Source of the DNA: Culturomica massiliensis | Lineage (GTDB): Bacteria; Bacteroidota; Bacteroidia; Bacteroidales; Marinifilaceae | Direction: 5' to 3' | Assembly: GCF_900091655.1 (NCBI RefSeq) | Contig: NZ_LT594621.1 | Coordinates: 2,996,532-3,060,531, forward strand | Length of the DNA stretch: 64,000 nt | Shown here: positions 55,480 to 64,000 of the stretch, piece by piece | Position numbering within the stretch: position 1 is the stretch's first letter | How the letters are laid out: every line of letters begins with the position of its first letter | Notes under the pieces: model-generated | What the model was told of the DNA's origin: nothing | The model's database searches: none | The model's input: only the letters and a program-made list of their open reading frames with translations | Translations under genes and position numbers: made by a program

Positions 55480-57822
55480 TCAGAAACTTTTTACAGCCCG
55501 TATATTGTAATACGAATCTCTGTCATTGACACTTATATAGCCTAACCACAAAGCCAGATTCCACGCTTGTCTGGCACTGGCCTCCGAACTGCTCCAGTAA
55601 CGTTTATAACCCGACAAAGCTGTCAAAAACGGTGCACCGGTCACCTTCCGGAAAGATTCATTTATATCTTCAATTGCCGAAAAAAGCATAGTCAACTGTC
55701 CGGCTGCCGGAATATACCAACCGTGTTCGAAATCCACTGCCCATGCAGCCGGAATATAATACCTGCTGTCAGTTACATTACGCATCGCACGTGTATTATT
55801 ATATCCGGAAGTATCGGCAGAAGCCTCTATCGACAGATAATAATTTTGAATACCGGCAATATCTATCATATATCCCGAACGCAACCAAAAAAACAAATCA
55901 TTGCCACCACTCACCGCATCTTCCAAACTGACCGCCCAACCGTGTTTCCCGGTTTTATTCAGCCAATAAACGATACCGGCTGCCCTGTGTATTCCCGGAT
56001 TATATTCGCCGATTTTCAGGATACTACCGTCTTCACAAAGTACATCGCCGATAGCAATTGCAGGCGGATCCGGGGGTGTCAATTGCGCCTGACCGGCCAA
56101 AGCCTCCAATCGCACAGAATCTCCGGCACAAACCAAATAATCGGAAGCGACAATACTCACTTCGGGCGTAGGATATACATGCAGGCTCAATGTAATAATA
56201 CTATCACAACCTCCGGCAGTCGTATTGTGCTGAACATAGGAATACACGCCTGCACTATCCTGTGCGGGTACATGAAATCCTTGTTTATGGTATTCCACAC
56301 CGGTACATACGGTATCCGGCACAGTTTGCCAATAGGTACGGCCCGGCTCGATAATCAGGGGATTCGTCCCCAAAGCGCAGCCTCCCGTACCGTACAGCAA
56401 AATCACTTGTCCCGTCACAGCAATATCCGTTACCTGTACGACAACTTCCGGTTGCCCCTGTCCGCTCAAAATGGTATACCCCTCCGGAAACTCCCAGGTG
56501 TAACTGCCCTCCGGCCAGTTTTCCCGCATATTGTAATGTTGTACCGACCCCACACAAGGATGTTGCTCTCCCACAATGTCTTCAGTCATCACGACCAAAG
56601 GATAAACGTCGAGTTGCAATACGACAATACTATCGCACCTGTCCGTCCGCGAATAAGTCAGGGTGTCGTAATACTTCCCCGCCCGGGCATTCAAATAAGA
56701 AAAACCGTTGCCGGTATAGTCATCACCCTCACATATCCGGGCCCCGACGGGATAATAACGCTGCAAAACCGTCAAAAAGAGAGTCGTCTCCCCACTCTTT
56801 CTGCAATCCGACAAATCAAAATACGTATTGTAATAAGGAGAAGTCCCTGTATCCTGCTGGGGCGGCAAATCGTAATTATGCTTCGTATAAGGATCGCCCT
56901 GGCATATCGTATCGTAAAACACCGGAGTCGGGGGCAAATGCGGATCATCGGCCACCAAAGCACTCAACGTAAAGCGACAACCGGTGGCAGAGGTTATTTC
57001 ACAGGAAACATGCATCGTTCCCTCTGTCCGTGTCCATTGGGTAGACGACGTCGTCCGCCCGTCCTGCCATAAATAAGAAGAAAAACCTTCCGGAGCCGAA
57101 AGAGTAAAACCGTCACCCGCACAGGCAGATAGCATCAACTGACTGGAAATACAACTGGCTGTAAAATAAGCATATCCGAAATGTCCCATCAAGGCACAAT
57201 CGTAGGTAACAAATTGCACCTGCACTTCCTGTCCCGCATACGAAGACATATCCAGACCGACATTTGTCCAATCACGCCAACGCACCGGAACACCGAACAT
57301 CTCAAAAGATTTGAATCCTTCAATTTCAGCTCTTGCCGACACATCATACTCTGCACAAGACTCTATCAATGCACCCTCACGGCTCATTATCCTCACCACA
57401 AAACGGGGCTGATCTTTACCGGGATGTCCGGGGTCCTGAAACACAACGGCAAATTTTAAAAACAATACCGATTTTTCCGGATCAACTTTAAAATGATAAG
57501 TAATACTCTCGGCTTGTCCGCCTATCGAATCATTCCCTAAACGAACCACTTTCGTTTCACCTGAAGGTAAAAATTTCAGTTGATTCCCCGTATTGGGGTC
57601 CGTACCCTGACGGGTTATCAGGCTGTGCCGGTTTGATACAATTCCCTTTGTTGTAAAAGGATTTCCGGTTGTTCCATAAGTAGCCTCCACACAAGCAGCA
57701 GTAATATCTGTAAAGTCAGGTACTGTCGGAGAAACGACATACCCCTGGGCATACCCTGCCCTCCCCAAAAACAGAAGTACTGTTACAACTGTCCATAAAT
57801 ACCACCTGCTAGTTTCAAACAT
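55480..57822 (-). CDS. Exported modular protein with C-terminal FISUMP/DUF1566-like domain
   Basis: 780 residues. Signal peptide (1-25, ends YAQ). The N-terminal half is a beta-rich region with jelly-roll character (VRIMSREG, DWTNVGLDMSSYAGQEVQVQF), then three diverged copies of the C..G..Y modules seen in its neighbour (about 305-360, 365-420, 510-560) and a PKD-like stretch. The last 187 residues (594-780) are a FISUMP-like domain with HGWYIPAAGQ, RYWSSSE and IRAVKSF. No CHU_C or other type IX signal is seen. It sits 10 bases before the adhesin gene and is probably co-expressed. Function unknown. Confidence 0.8.
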   Translation of the reverse strand: MFETSRWYLWTVVTVLLFLGRAGYAQGYVVSPTVPDFTDITAACVEATYGTTGNPFTTKGIVSNRHSLITRQGTDPNTGNQLKFLPSGETKVVRLGNDSIGGQAESITYHFKVDPEKSVLFLKFAVVFQDPGHPGKDQPRFVVRIMSREGALIESCAEYDVSARAEIEGFKSFEMFGVPVRWRDWTNVGLDMSSYAGQEVQVQFVTYDCALMGHFGYAYFTASCISSQLMLSACAGDGFTLSAPEGFSSYLWQDGRTTSSTQWTRTEGTMHVSCEITSATGCRFTLSALVADDPHLPPTPVFYDTICQGDPYTKHNYDLPPQQDTGTSPYYNTYFDLSDCRKSGETTLFLTVLQRYYPVGARICEGDDYTGNGFSYLNARAGKYYDTLTYSRTDRCDSIVVLQLDVYPLVVMTEDIVGEQHPCVGSVQHYNMRENWPEGSYTWEFPEGYTILSGQGQPEVVVQVTDIAVTGQVILLYGTGGCALGTNPLIIEPGRTYWQTVPDTVCTGVEYHKQGFHVPAQDSAGVYSYVQHNTTAGGCDSIITLSLHVYPTPEVSIVASDYLVCAGDSVRLEALAGQAQLTPPDPPAIAIGDVLCEDGSILKIGEYNPGIHRAAGIVYWLNKTGKHGWAVSLEDAVSGGNDLFFWLRSGYMIDIAGIQNYYLSIEASADTSGYNNTRAMRNVTDSRYYIPAAWAVDFEHGWYIPAAGQLTMLFSAIEDINESFRKVTGAPFLTALSGYKRYWSSSEASARQAWNLALWLGYISVNDRDSYYNIRAVKSF

Positions 57823-57921
57823 TTTATCTTTTATCGATTAATGGCCTCCGGCCTGATTACCATTCAAAATCAACAATCCCTTACGGCCCGTTCGTGCGCC
57901 CAATCATAAATCTGAAATCAT

Positions 57922-57989
57922 CAATCTACAATTGATTCGGGATTGGTTCGTATCGTTAATTTAAAGTTTACAATTTATAATCTAAAATT
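57922..57989. repeat. Dispersed AT-rich words resembling the 20658-20741 element
   Basis: CAATCTACAATT (57922-57933) and TTTACAATTTATAATC (57967-57982), in the gap between porP and the exported protein gene. The same words or their complements are found at 20658-20741. Confidence 0.4.
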
Positions 57990-57991
57990 CC

Positions 57992-58927
57992 TCAACGGTC
58001 CCATTCACTCCTGCACATCGAATTGCGATGAATCGGATAAGTAATCATCACCTCGAAACTCCCACTCGTTTCCCCGCTTACAGCCTTGAAATTATAATCA
58101 TAGGCACAAAGAAATTTCAATTCGGAAATCAACTTCATCCCCACTAAAAAACCGACTTCCCCAACCGACCGGCCGTAAATCGAAAATTGCATCATTTCTT
58201 CCCGCCGATCCCGGTTCAAATACAAGGACACCATGCCGTCCACCTGAAAATCCTCCTCGTACTGCTTGGCACAAAGTCCATACTCCATGTCGATACTACG
58301 TTCCACCGAACGGGTGCGATAACGGACATAGGCATAATTCGTCCCACCCCAGATATGAGGTTCTCGCTTAAAAAAAGAGAAAAGATTCTGGCTGGCCATC
58401 CCGACTACCAATTTCTTATCGAAAACATATTCCGCGCCGATATTCGCATTCCATTCCTTCAATCCACGCATACGCTCGCTTCCTAAAACAGGATCGTCCG
58501 GATTTTCAAGTTCCACCTCCTTCCGGTCTATGTCCTGCGATTGCCAGGAACCTGCAACTCCCATGTTCAAAAAGCTGTTCCAGCTCAACCGAAGGGTGTA
58601 AGCATAGGAAAGAGAAACATCAAAAGTATTGAGATATCCGATTTTATCTTTCAAAACCTTCATCCCCACCTGTGTCCGGTAATCTTCCAGATAAAAGGCC
58701 CCGGTAGCTCCAAAAGTAACCGGACTTCCGGGAAAAGAAGCCCATTGCTTACGGGCTGCCAAAGAAAAGAATGCACTGTAATCCAAATTTACGGATGCAG
58801 GGTTGACCGAATACGGATTTTCCCAATAAAAAGCCGTTTCCGGGTTTATCTGGGCTCTCAAGGAAGAGATACAGAACAAGCATATGCATATTCCCAAACT
58901 ATATGTCCGCAGACAATTTCGCATCAC
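57992..58927 (-). CDS. PorP/SprF-family type IX secretion membrane protein
   Basis: 311 residues. Signal peptide (ends LRAQ), then INPETAFYWENPYSVNPASVNL, the usual start of PorP/SprF proteins, and a beta-strand-rich barrel ending near VMITYPIH. SprF helps SprB, a CHU_C-type adhesin, reach the Flavobacterium surface; PorP has a similar part in Porphyromonas. Here it heads an operon with a CHU_C adhesin. A -7 box is at 59036-59043. It does not look like a core PorK-PorN component. Confidence 0.88.
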   Translation of the reverse strand: MMRNCLRTYSLGICICLFCISSLRAQINPETAFYWENPYSVNPASVNLDYSAFFSLAARKQWASFPGSPVTFGATGAFYLEDYRTQVGMKVLKDKIGYLNTFDVSLSYAYTLRLSWNSFLNMGVAGSWQSQDIDRKEVELENPDDPVLGSERMRGLKEWNANIGAEYVFDKKLVVGMASQNLFSFFKREPHIWGGTNYAYVRYRTRSVERSIDMEYGLCAKQYEEDFQVDGMVSLYLNRDRREEMMQFSIYGRSVGEVGFLVGMKLISELKFLCAYDYNFKAVSGETSGSFEVMITYPIHRNSMCRSEWDR

Positions 58928-58997
58928 ACTACTCTTTTACAATGCTTTTTCTGCACTATAAATAAACCTTCAAATCTTAATACTACATGCACCTGAA

Positions 58998-59020
58998 CAG
59001 ACCTGATCAAATTAGGTCTG
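58998..59020. promoter_or_regulatory. Inverted repeat in the porP leader
   Basis: CAGACCT / AGGTCTG, 7 bp with a nine-base spacer. It lies between the porP -7 box and ATG, so it could be a leader hairpin or an operator. Confidence 0.35.
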
Positions 59021-59035
59021 ATTTACAATAGGCAA

Positions 59036-59043
59036 CAAAAGTA
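59036..59043 (-). promoter_or_regulatory. -7 promoter element upstream of porP operon
   Basis: TACTTTTG on the - strand, 109 bases before the ATG. The -33 position reads TATT, so only the -7 fits. Confidence 0.4.
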
Positions 59044-59182
59044 AACATTTTTTTCTTTAAGCAATATTTATTAACTTTTAATTAAGATAACTCCGCCTGT
59101 ATTCTTTGTTTTCAGCAACTTTCAATCAGTATAATTTTAAAAGTCTCCTATCGGAAAAGAAAAAGAAATCACTTTTTTATGC

Positions 59183-59190
59183 TAATTTTG
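59183..59190 (+). promoter_or_regulatory. -7 promoter element upstream of hybrid kinase gene
   Basis: TAATTTTG, 31 bases before the ATG. No good -33 match is seen. Confidence 0.4.
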
Positions 59191-59221
59191 CTACAACAGC
59201 AAAATCAAAACTCCGGGACAT

Positions 59222-61729
59222 ATGAATTCACCGTCACGTTATACAAAATTTAAAGTCATCAGCGGTTATGTATTGCTTTTCATTTTGACGATAGCGACCA
59301 TTACATTCATATACAAACAAATATCCCGGTTCACAGACAAAGAAAATTTCGTCAGTGCCACCAACCAAAAACTATACCTCATCGGCAATACCATCGCCAG
59401 TCTGTATGAAGCCGAAACACTGAGCAATTCATTTCTGCAAACCGGCTCGGAGCGTGCTTTTCATAAATACATCGACATTATCCGGCAAGTTGAGTCGAAC
59501 ATCGATTCCCTGAAAAAAATGACGGCCGAACCGGGACAGGAAGCCCGTATCGATACAATCCATCTCCTGTTAAACGACAAAATCAAAAACCTGAAAGAAC
59601 TGCTCAAGGTAAAAAAATCAAAAGAATCAACTGACTATTATAACAAAGCCATTGCTTTGATCGAATCGGCCAAAGACTCTGTACCGCCTGCCCCGAACAT
59701 CCGGAAGAGAGTAATTACCACCCGGGACAGCTCGTATATCGCCACCGTAAAAAAGAAAAAATGGTTCCTGGGCCTATTTTCTACAAAGGAACCGGACACG
59801 ACTTTGCAAATCCGGGAATCCGAACATATCATCTGGGATACCCTTCCGCCTGTTTCTGCCCAAAACAATCCCGACAGTATCGTACATATCTTAAAATATG
59901 CCTGGGAAAGTTTTCAGGCAGAAGCGGCAAACCTCAATCGCCAAATCAGCCGACGGGAATATAACATCGTCAACCAAAGCGTCCAGATTACAGAACAATT
60001 GAAAAAGGTACTTTATGCCTACGAAAAAGAAGAAATCGCCTATTCCCTGAAACGAATAGAGGAACGCGAGCAGGTTATGGATTCGGCTGCCCGGCTGATC
60101 GCCATTATCGCAATTGTTGCCGTATTGTTTATTGCATTCTTCTGTACACTCATTTTAAAAGATATCTCCCGCAGTCAGCGTTACCGGAAACAGTTGGAAG
60201 AAGCCAACGCATACACAGCCCGGTTACTTAAAAGCCGGGAACAACTGATGCTGACAGTGACCCACGACATCAAATCTCCCTTAAGTTCCGTTATGGGATA
60301 TATCGAACTGCTCAATTCCGGCCCAATCGATAACAGACAGCGTTATTTCCTGAAAAATATGAAAAGCTCCGCCGATCATATCCAAAAGCTGATTACAAAC
60401 CTGCTCGACTTATCGAAACTGGAAAACAACCGGTTGATGGTTGAGGAAATTATTTTTAATCCGGCACAACTTTTTCATGAAATTGTAGACACTTTTCTGC
60501 CGCTGGCTACCGCTAAAAATTTAACATTAAACTGCACTATTCACGAAGATCTGAATACGACATGCAAAGGAGATGCTCTTCGCATACGCCAGATCATTAC
60601 GAATATCTTATCGAATGCTGTTAAATACACTGAATCGGGAACAATTACCTTTACGGCAACAACGTCGGAAGATAAGCGGATGATTTTCCGGATCAAAGAT
60701 ACGGGTCCGGGTATGACTCCCGGAGAACAAAAACTGATTTTCCAGGAATTTACCCGGTTAAAATCCCATGCTTCAATAGAAGGAACAGGATTAGGCCTGA
60801 CCATCACACTTAAATTAATCCATCTCTTAAAGGGAGAAATGACGCTGGAAAGCGAACCGGGAAAAGGAAGCTGCTTTACCGTATCACTCCCCCTCGATTG
60901 CACGGCAACCGGCACGGAAATCCCGAAAGCAAAAACAGATGTACAGATTACGTCCGTCCACAGCCCGAATGATAAACAAATAAAAGTACTGTTAGTCGAC
61001 GACGATCCATTACAACTGGAAATGACAAGCGGGCTATTGCAAAATTACGGCATACAGACCGAATGTACGGACAATCCTCAAAAAGTGACCGGGAAACTGG
61101 AAAAAGAGAATTATGACATTGTCTTTTCCGATATACAAATGCCGGGAATGACAGGCTTTGAACTGGTAAAGCAAATACGGGAACAACATTTTACCGTTCC
61201 GGTCGTCGCTTTATCTGCCGATTCGGGAAAAACAAAAACAGATTATCTGAATGCAGGATTTACGGCGTATCTGGGAAAACCTTTTACGTCGGCACAACTT
61301 TTAGACGTTATTTGCCAGATCTATCCCGGCTCCTTTTCCGGCAACCTCCAGCAGCAACTGGCTGCTTCTCCGGTATTACCGGCGGATCAAAACGGCTATA
61401 GCCTGAGACAAATACAACAATTTACGGACAACGACCCGGAGGCCACCCGAAAGATTCTACATTCTTTTGTTTCCGAAACCCGGAAACACCTTCAGAAATT
61501 AAAAGAATATGCAGATGAAAAACAAATGAAAAAAATTGCCGGGCTCGCCCACAAAATGCTTCCGATGTTCAGGCAACTAGAAACGGCAGAAATCATCCGT
61601 ACCTTACAAACACTGGAACGCGACTCTCTTACCTCGGAGGAATCTGAAAAATTAACCCGGCAGATTATCGAAAAAACACAACTTCTACTACAGACTTTAG
61701 AAATGGATTTAAAAATTGCCACGGACTGA
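59222..61729 (+). CDS. Hybrid sensor histidine kinase with receiver and HPt domains
   Basis: 835 residues. Helix 1 at about 11-31, a periplasmic helical sensor domain (about 33-290) and helix 2 at about 292-312. His348 lies in VTHDIKSPLSS, with ATPase boxes NILSNAVKYT, DTGPGM and GTGLGL. The receiver spans about 586-700, with acid pocket DDD (593-595), Asp637 in FSDIQMPG and LGKPF. The HPt domain has His777 in GLAHKML. So it is a full internal phosphorelay, BarA/ArcB-like. Its output must be a separate regulator. The sigma-54 regulator gene is convergent, 9 bases away. Confidence 0.92.
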   Translation: MNSPSRYTKFKVISGYVLLFILTIATITFIYKQISRFTDKENFVSATNQKLYLIGNTIASLYEAETLSNSFLQTGSERAFHKYIDIIRQVESNIDSLKKMTAEPGQEARIDTIHLLLNDKIKNLKELLKVKKSKESTDYYNKAIALIESAKDSVPPAPNIRKRVITTRDSSYIATVKKKKWFLGLFSTKEPDTTLQIRESEHIIWDTLPPVSAQNNPDSIVHILKYAWESFQAEAANLNRQISRREYNIVNQSVQITEQLKKVLYAYEKEEIAYSLKRIEEREQVMDSAARLIAIIAIVAVLFIAFFCTLILKDISRSQRYRKQLEEANAYTARLLKSREQLMLTVTHDIKSPLSSVMGYIELLNSGPIDNRQRYFLKNMKSSADHIQKLITNLLDLSKLENNRLMVEEIIFNPAQLFHEIVDTFLPLATAKNLTLNCTIHEDLNTTCKGDALRIRQIITNILSNAVKYTESGTITFTATTSEDKRMIFRIKDTGPGMTPGEQKLIFQEFTRLKSHASIEGTGLGLTITLKLIHLLKGEMTLESEPGKGSCFTVSLPLDCTATGTEIPKAKTDVQITSVHSPNDKQIKVLLVDDDPLQLEMTSGLLQNYGIQTECTDNPQKVTGKLEKENYDIVFSDIQMPGMTGFELVKQIREQHFTVPVVALSADSGKTKTDYLNAGFTAYLGKPFTSAQLLDVICQIYPGSFSGNLQQQLAASPVLPADQNGYSLRQIQQFTDNDPEATRKILHSFVSETRKHLQKLKEYADEKQMKKIAGLAHKMLPMFRQLETAEIIRTLQTLERDSLTSEESEKLTRQIIEKTQLLLQTLEMDLKIATD

Positions 61730-61738
61730 TACAACGAC

Positions 61739-63067
61739 TCAATCTATCGAGTAAAGTTTCATCTTATTGTAAAGGGTTTTTCGGTCGATTTTCAACATTC
61801 GGGCAGCCTCACTTTTATTATTATTACATTTAGCCAAAGCTTCCCGTATCAAATCTACCTCATTTTTTTCCCGTCTCAACGCCAGATCCTGAATCGTTTG
61901 TACAACAGGAGCCGCCGCCAACTCTGCCGGTATATCCTCCGGAGAAATAAATTCATGCTGACACAACAAAGTAGCCCGTTTCACGACATTCCGCATTTCC
62001 CGCAAATTGCCGGGCCAACTGTAATTCTTAAATATATTCATCACGGCATCATCAAAGCCGACTACCGCTTTCCCCAGTTCCTCATTGGATGTCGTTAAAA
62101 AATGATTGGCAAAAATTGGGATATCCTCCGGACGGTCACGCAAACTCAAGGCTGTCAGAGAAAACTCGTTCAACCGGTGATAAAGATCTTCCCGAAAACT
62201 TCCTTCTGCTACCGCTTTTTTCAAATTTTCATTCGTAGCGGAAATAATCCGTACGTCAAAAGAGACTTCCTTATCACTACCCACCGGTTTCACTTTCCGC
62301 TCCTCCAAAGCCCGCAACAACTGCACCTGTACATCGTAACTCAGATTTCCGATCTCATCCAGAAATATCGTACCGCCGGAAGCGGCGACAAAATAACCTG
62401 TCTTGTCGTTTACCGCCCCTGTAAAAGCGCCTTTGACATGTCCGAAAAACTCACTGGCAGCCAAATCTTTGGGGATAGCTCCGCAATCGACAGCTACAAA
62501 AGGAGCATTTTTCCGGCTACTTTGGGCATGGATCAGACGGGCAATATACTCTTTTCCCGAACCGCTCTCACCGGTAATCAGCACCGTCATCATCGTCGGA
62601 GCCACCAAACGTATATATTCAAATAATTTCTGAGATTCCGGACTATTACCTTTGATATAGGGCACATCCTGACTTTCAGGCCTCCTCTTCTTCCCCTCCG
62701 GCATACTCTTTTGCTCCAGAGCCTCCTGTATCTTCTTCAATATTTCATCCGGAATAATCGGTTTGGCGACATAATCGAATGCTCCCGATTTCATCGCATG
62801 CACTGCCGTCTGTATATCGGCATAACCCGTCATCAGAATCACCTGTGTTTTGGGATAAGTCGCTTTAATCTTTTCCAAAAGGAAAATACCGTCCTTATCA
62901 GGTAATCTCAGATCGGTAAGTGCCACATCATATTGCCCGGCAGACAAAGCTTTCAAAGCAGCATCAACGGAAAAAGCTTCCGTTACGTCAAAACCTCGTT
63001 TTACCAACCAGGTTTTTAACATCAAACAAAACGTAGTATCGTCGTCTACCAATAAAATTCTTACCAT
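61739..63067 (-). CDS. Sigma-54-dependent response regulator (NtrC family)
   Basis: 442 residues. Receiver domain with DDD (8-10) and Asp52 in LTDLRLP. AAA+ domain with Walker A GESGSGKE, the sigma-54-contact loop GAFTGA, and Walker B GGTIFLDEIG. A C-terminal Fis-type HTH (NKSEAARMLKIDRKTLYNKMK) completes it. Activates sigma-54 promoters after phosphorylation. The likely partner is the hybrid kinase encoded tail-to-tail, though that is inference. Confidence 0.95.
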   Translation of the reverse strand: MVRILLVDDDTTFCLMLKTWLVKRGFDVTEAFSVDAALKALSAGQYDVALTDLRLPDKDGIFLLEKIKATYPKTQVILMTGYADIQTAVHAMKSGAFDYVAKPIIPDEILKKIQEALEQKSMPEGKKRRPESQDVPYIKGNSPESQKLFEYIRLVAPTMMTVLITGESGSGKEYIARLIHAQSSRKNAPFVAVDCGAIPKDLAASEFFGHVKGAFTGAVNDKTGYFVAASGGTIFLDEIGNLSYDVQVQLLRALEERKVKPVGSDKEVSFDVRIISATNENLKKAVAEGSFREDLYHRLNEFSLTALSLRDRPEDIPIFANHFLTTSNEELGKAVVGFDDAVMNIFKNYSWPGNLREMRNVVKRATLLCQHEFISPEDIPAELAAAPVVQTIQDLALRREKNEVDLIREALAKCNNNKSEAARMLKIDRKTLYNKMKLYSID

Positions 63068-63161
63068 ACGTCGTTCTTTCCTTTATAAAACCGGTATTCT
63101 TTTATCCTCCCATTTCCGTTCTCCCGTTGAAAACAAAAGTACCAAAAAATCCGCTAAAAGC

Positions 63162-63186
63162 AAAAAGGAGCCCCTTGAGGCTCCTT
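63162..63186 (-). terminator. Terminator downstream of the PepSY-like gene
   Basis: Stem AAGGAGCC / GGCTCCTT with a six-base loop, then TTTTTG on the - strand. It lies 22 bases after the stop. Confidence 0.75.
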
Positions 63187-63208
63187 CGGCATGAAATAAT
63201 AATAATCA

Positions 63209-63574
63209 CTAAACAAGCTGTGCGGACACATCTGTCTCTTCTTTTTGAAATTCACCGGTTTTATTATAATAAACAGTTATTTTTTTATCATTTCTCTTCA
63301 ATATCAGCTTGTAACAATCATCATCTCCCTTAAAAGCCTCATCGATAACATAGGCAGAATATTTTGCTGCTATAGCCGTACGTACTACATTCGGAACTTC
63401 GGATACTTCAATTTTAACATAATTTACCGCATTACCGGCCAAAAGTACAGGTACTTCGATATTTTTTTTCACAATATTTCCCAACCGGCTATCACATGTT
63501 GCCGTTACCGAACCTAAAAAAACAAACAAACCGAAAACGGCAGCGATCATCCATACTATTATTCCACTTCTCAT
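63209..63574 (-). CDS. Small exported PepSY-like protein
   Basis: 121 residues. A hydrophobic N-terminus (about 5-24) suggests a signal peptide or anchor. The rest resembles the PepSY-like (DUF2874-type) fold of Bacteroidetes: VPNVVRTAIAAKYSAYVIDEAF, then YKLILKR, VYYNKTGEF. Role unknown; such proteins are often periplasmic. Own terminator; upstream 370 bases have no gene. Confidence 0.7.
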   Translation of the reverse strand: MRSGIIVWMIAAVFGLFVFLGSVTATCDSRLGNIVKKNIEVPVLLAGNAVNYVKIEVSEVPNVVRTAIAAKYSAYVIDEAFKGDDDCYKLILKRNDKKITVYYNKTGEFQKEETDVSAQLV

Positions 63575-63913
63575 ATAAGTAATTGTTCAAAATTAATTAT
63601 ACATCTCTATACTTTAAGTGTTTGTATACAAAGAGTCTGCGAAAACATCAAATAAATCTATGGAATCAGATCATTTTAGCAACAATAGATTCTCTGTTTT
63701 TACGACCCTGTATCCATCCCTGAATTTTCACCTTTCAAATCCGCAACGGACAATCCCCACCATAGATCAAAAATCAAGGCATTCTATTTAATATGTATAA
63801 AAATCATGCCAAATCAAAAAAAAGAGATAATTCTCGTTTTAAATACAATAAAATCAGTGATTTACGAAAAATACTATTTGAGAAAAGAATGGGGAATGTG
63901 TGTAATTTCAACT
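63575..63913. other. Non-coding stretch, no feature recognised
   Basis: About 340 bases, AT-rich. I see only very short open frames with no family likeness, no tRNA and no clear promoter match. It must hold the promoter of the PepSY-like gene. Confidence 0.5.
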
Positions 63914-63944
63914 GAAAAAGCGGGGAAATATTCCCCGCTTTTTC
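63914..63944 (-). terminator. Terminator of the gene entering from the right edge
   Basis: 14-bp perfect stem GAAAAAGCGGGGAA / TTCCCCGCTTTTTC with a three-base loop. It overlaps the stop codon of the partial gene by two bases. Confidence 0.75.
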
Positions 63945-64000
63945 AATCCATCAGTGCTTTTTCAGCATCCAGCACCTTGGTATAATTCCAGGTATGTCGT
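63943..64000 (-). CDS. 3' end of an unidentified gene (partial)
   Basis: The last 18 codons, open to the edge: RHTWNYTKVLDAEKALMD then TGA. The reading frame and the terminator directly after it support a real gene. Too short to name. Confidence 0.55.
   Translation of the reverse strand, partial: RHTWNYTKVLDAEKALMD

Noticed and set aside
55567..57072. 501-codon open frame on the + strand
   Set aside because: It is antisense to the exported FISUMP-like gene, whose signal peptide, modules and domain are clear; the + protein is rich in Arg, His, Ile and Thr with no domain likeness.
58990..59020. TPP-riboswitch-like words (ACCTGA) upstream of porP
   Set aside because: The full TPP core (CTGAGA and the GGATAATGCCAGCG part) is missing; only a short inverted repeat remains.

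Overview
The window reads as a chromosomal segment of an anaerobic gut-type Bacteroidales bacterium. The evidence is a SusC/SusD pair with FecR/ECF-sigma control, a GldA-type ABC protein, a PorP/SprF protein with a gliding-motility-type C-terminal domain partner, an RprX/RprY-like two-component pair, and promoters of the Bacteroidetes type (TTTG, 19-base spacer, TAnnTTTG). Odoribacteraceae is possible, but I cannot confirm that from sequence alone. Coding density is high. I see no rRNA, insertion sequence, prophage or CRISPR array.

Layout. Bases 1-12100 (mostly + strand) hold housekeeping genes: aspS, holB (delta prime), ricT-like, two rhomboid proteases, an EEP-family hydrolase, tRNA-Ala(GGC), a UPF0104 flippase-like membrane protein, a small membrane protein, mutL and gldA. 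Bases 12100-21700 (- strand) hold a radical SAM protein, a menA-like prenyltransferase, a TlpA-like lipoprotein, rpiB, rprY/rprX and ruvB. They end in a DUF4435 + AAA ATPase pair that resembles the two-gene PARIS anti-phage system. Bases 21700-33600 hold a DUF486 membrane protein, an orphan sensor kinase, a Trk/Ktr potassium system, pgk, tadA, aroB-aroA and an AspT/YidE-like transporter.

Bases 33600-44060 form a polysaccharide utilisation locus: fecR, susC, susD, a GH29 alpha-L-fucosidase and a serine-type sulfatase on the - strand, with the ECF sigma gene divergent. The TonB-dependent receptor has an STN domain, so a surface glycan signal probably passes SusC to FecR to the ECF sigma factor. 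Fucosidase plus sulfatase suggests a fucosylated, sulfated glycan such as mucin O-glycan. The fecR-susC gap contains a strong hairpin plus T-run on the strand opposite susC, a candidate cis-antisense small RNA like DonS of Bacteroides fragilis.

Bases 44195-50060 (- strand) hold tRNA-Arg(CCG), an ExbD-ExbD-orphan-ExbB proton channel cluster that could energise TonB-dependent uptake, ansA, tatD and gdhA. dprA follows on the + strand. Bases 51822-58927 form a three-gene surface system: a PorP/SprF-like outer membrane protein, a 780-residue exported protein, and a 1215-residue adhesin-like protein with 14 tandem modules of about 51 residues, two PKD-like domains and a type IX secretion (CHU_C) C-terminus. 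Bases 59222-63067 encode a hybrid sensor kinase with receiver and HPt domains, convergent with a sigma-54 response regulator. The window ends with a small PepSY-like exported protein and the 3' end of an unidentified gene.
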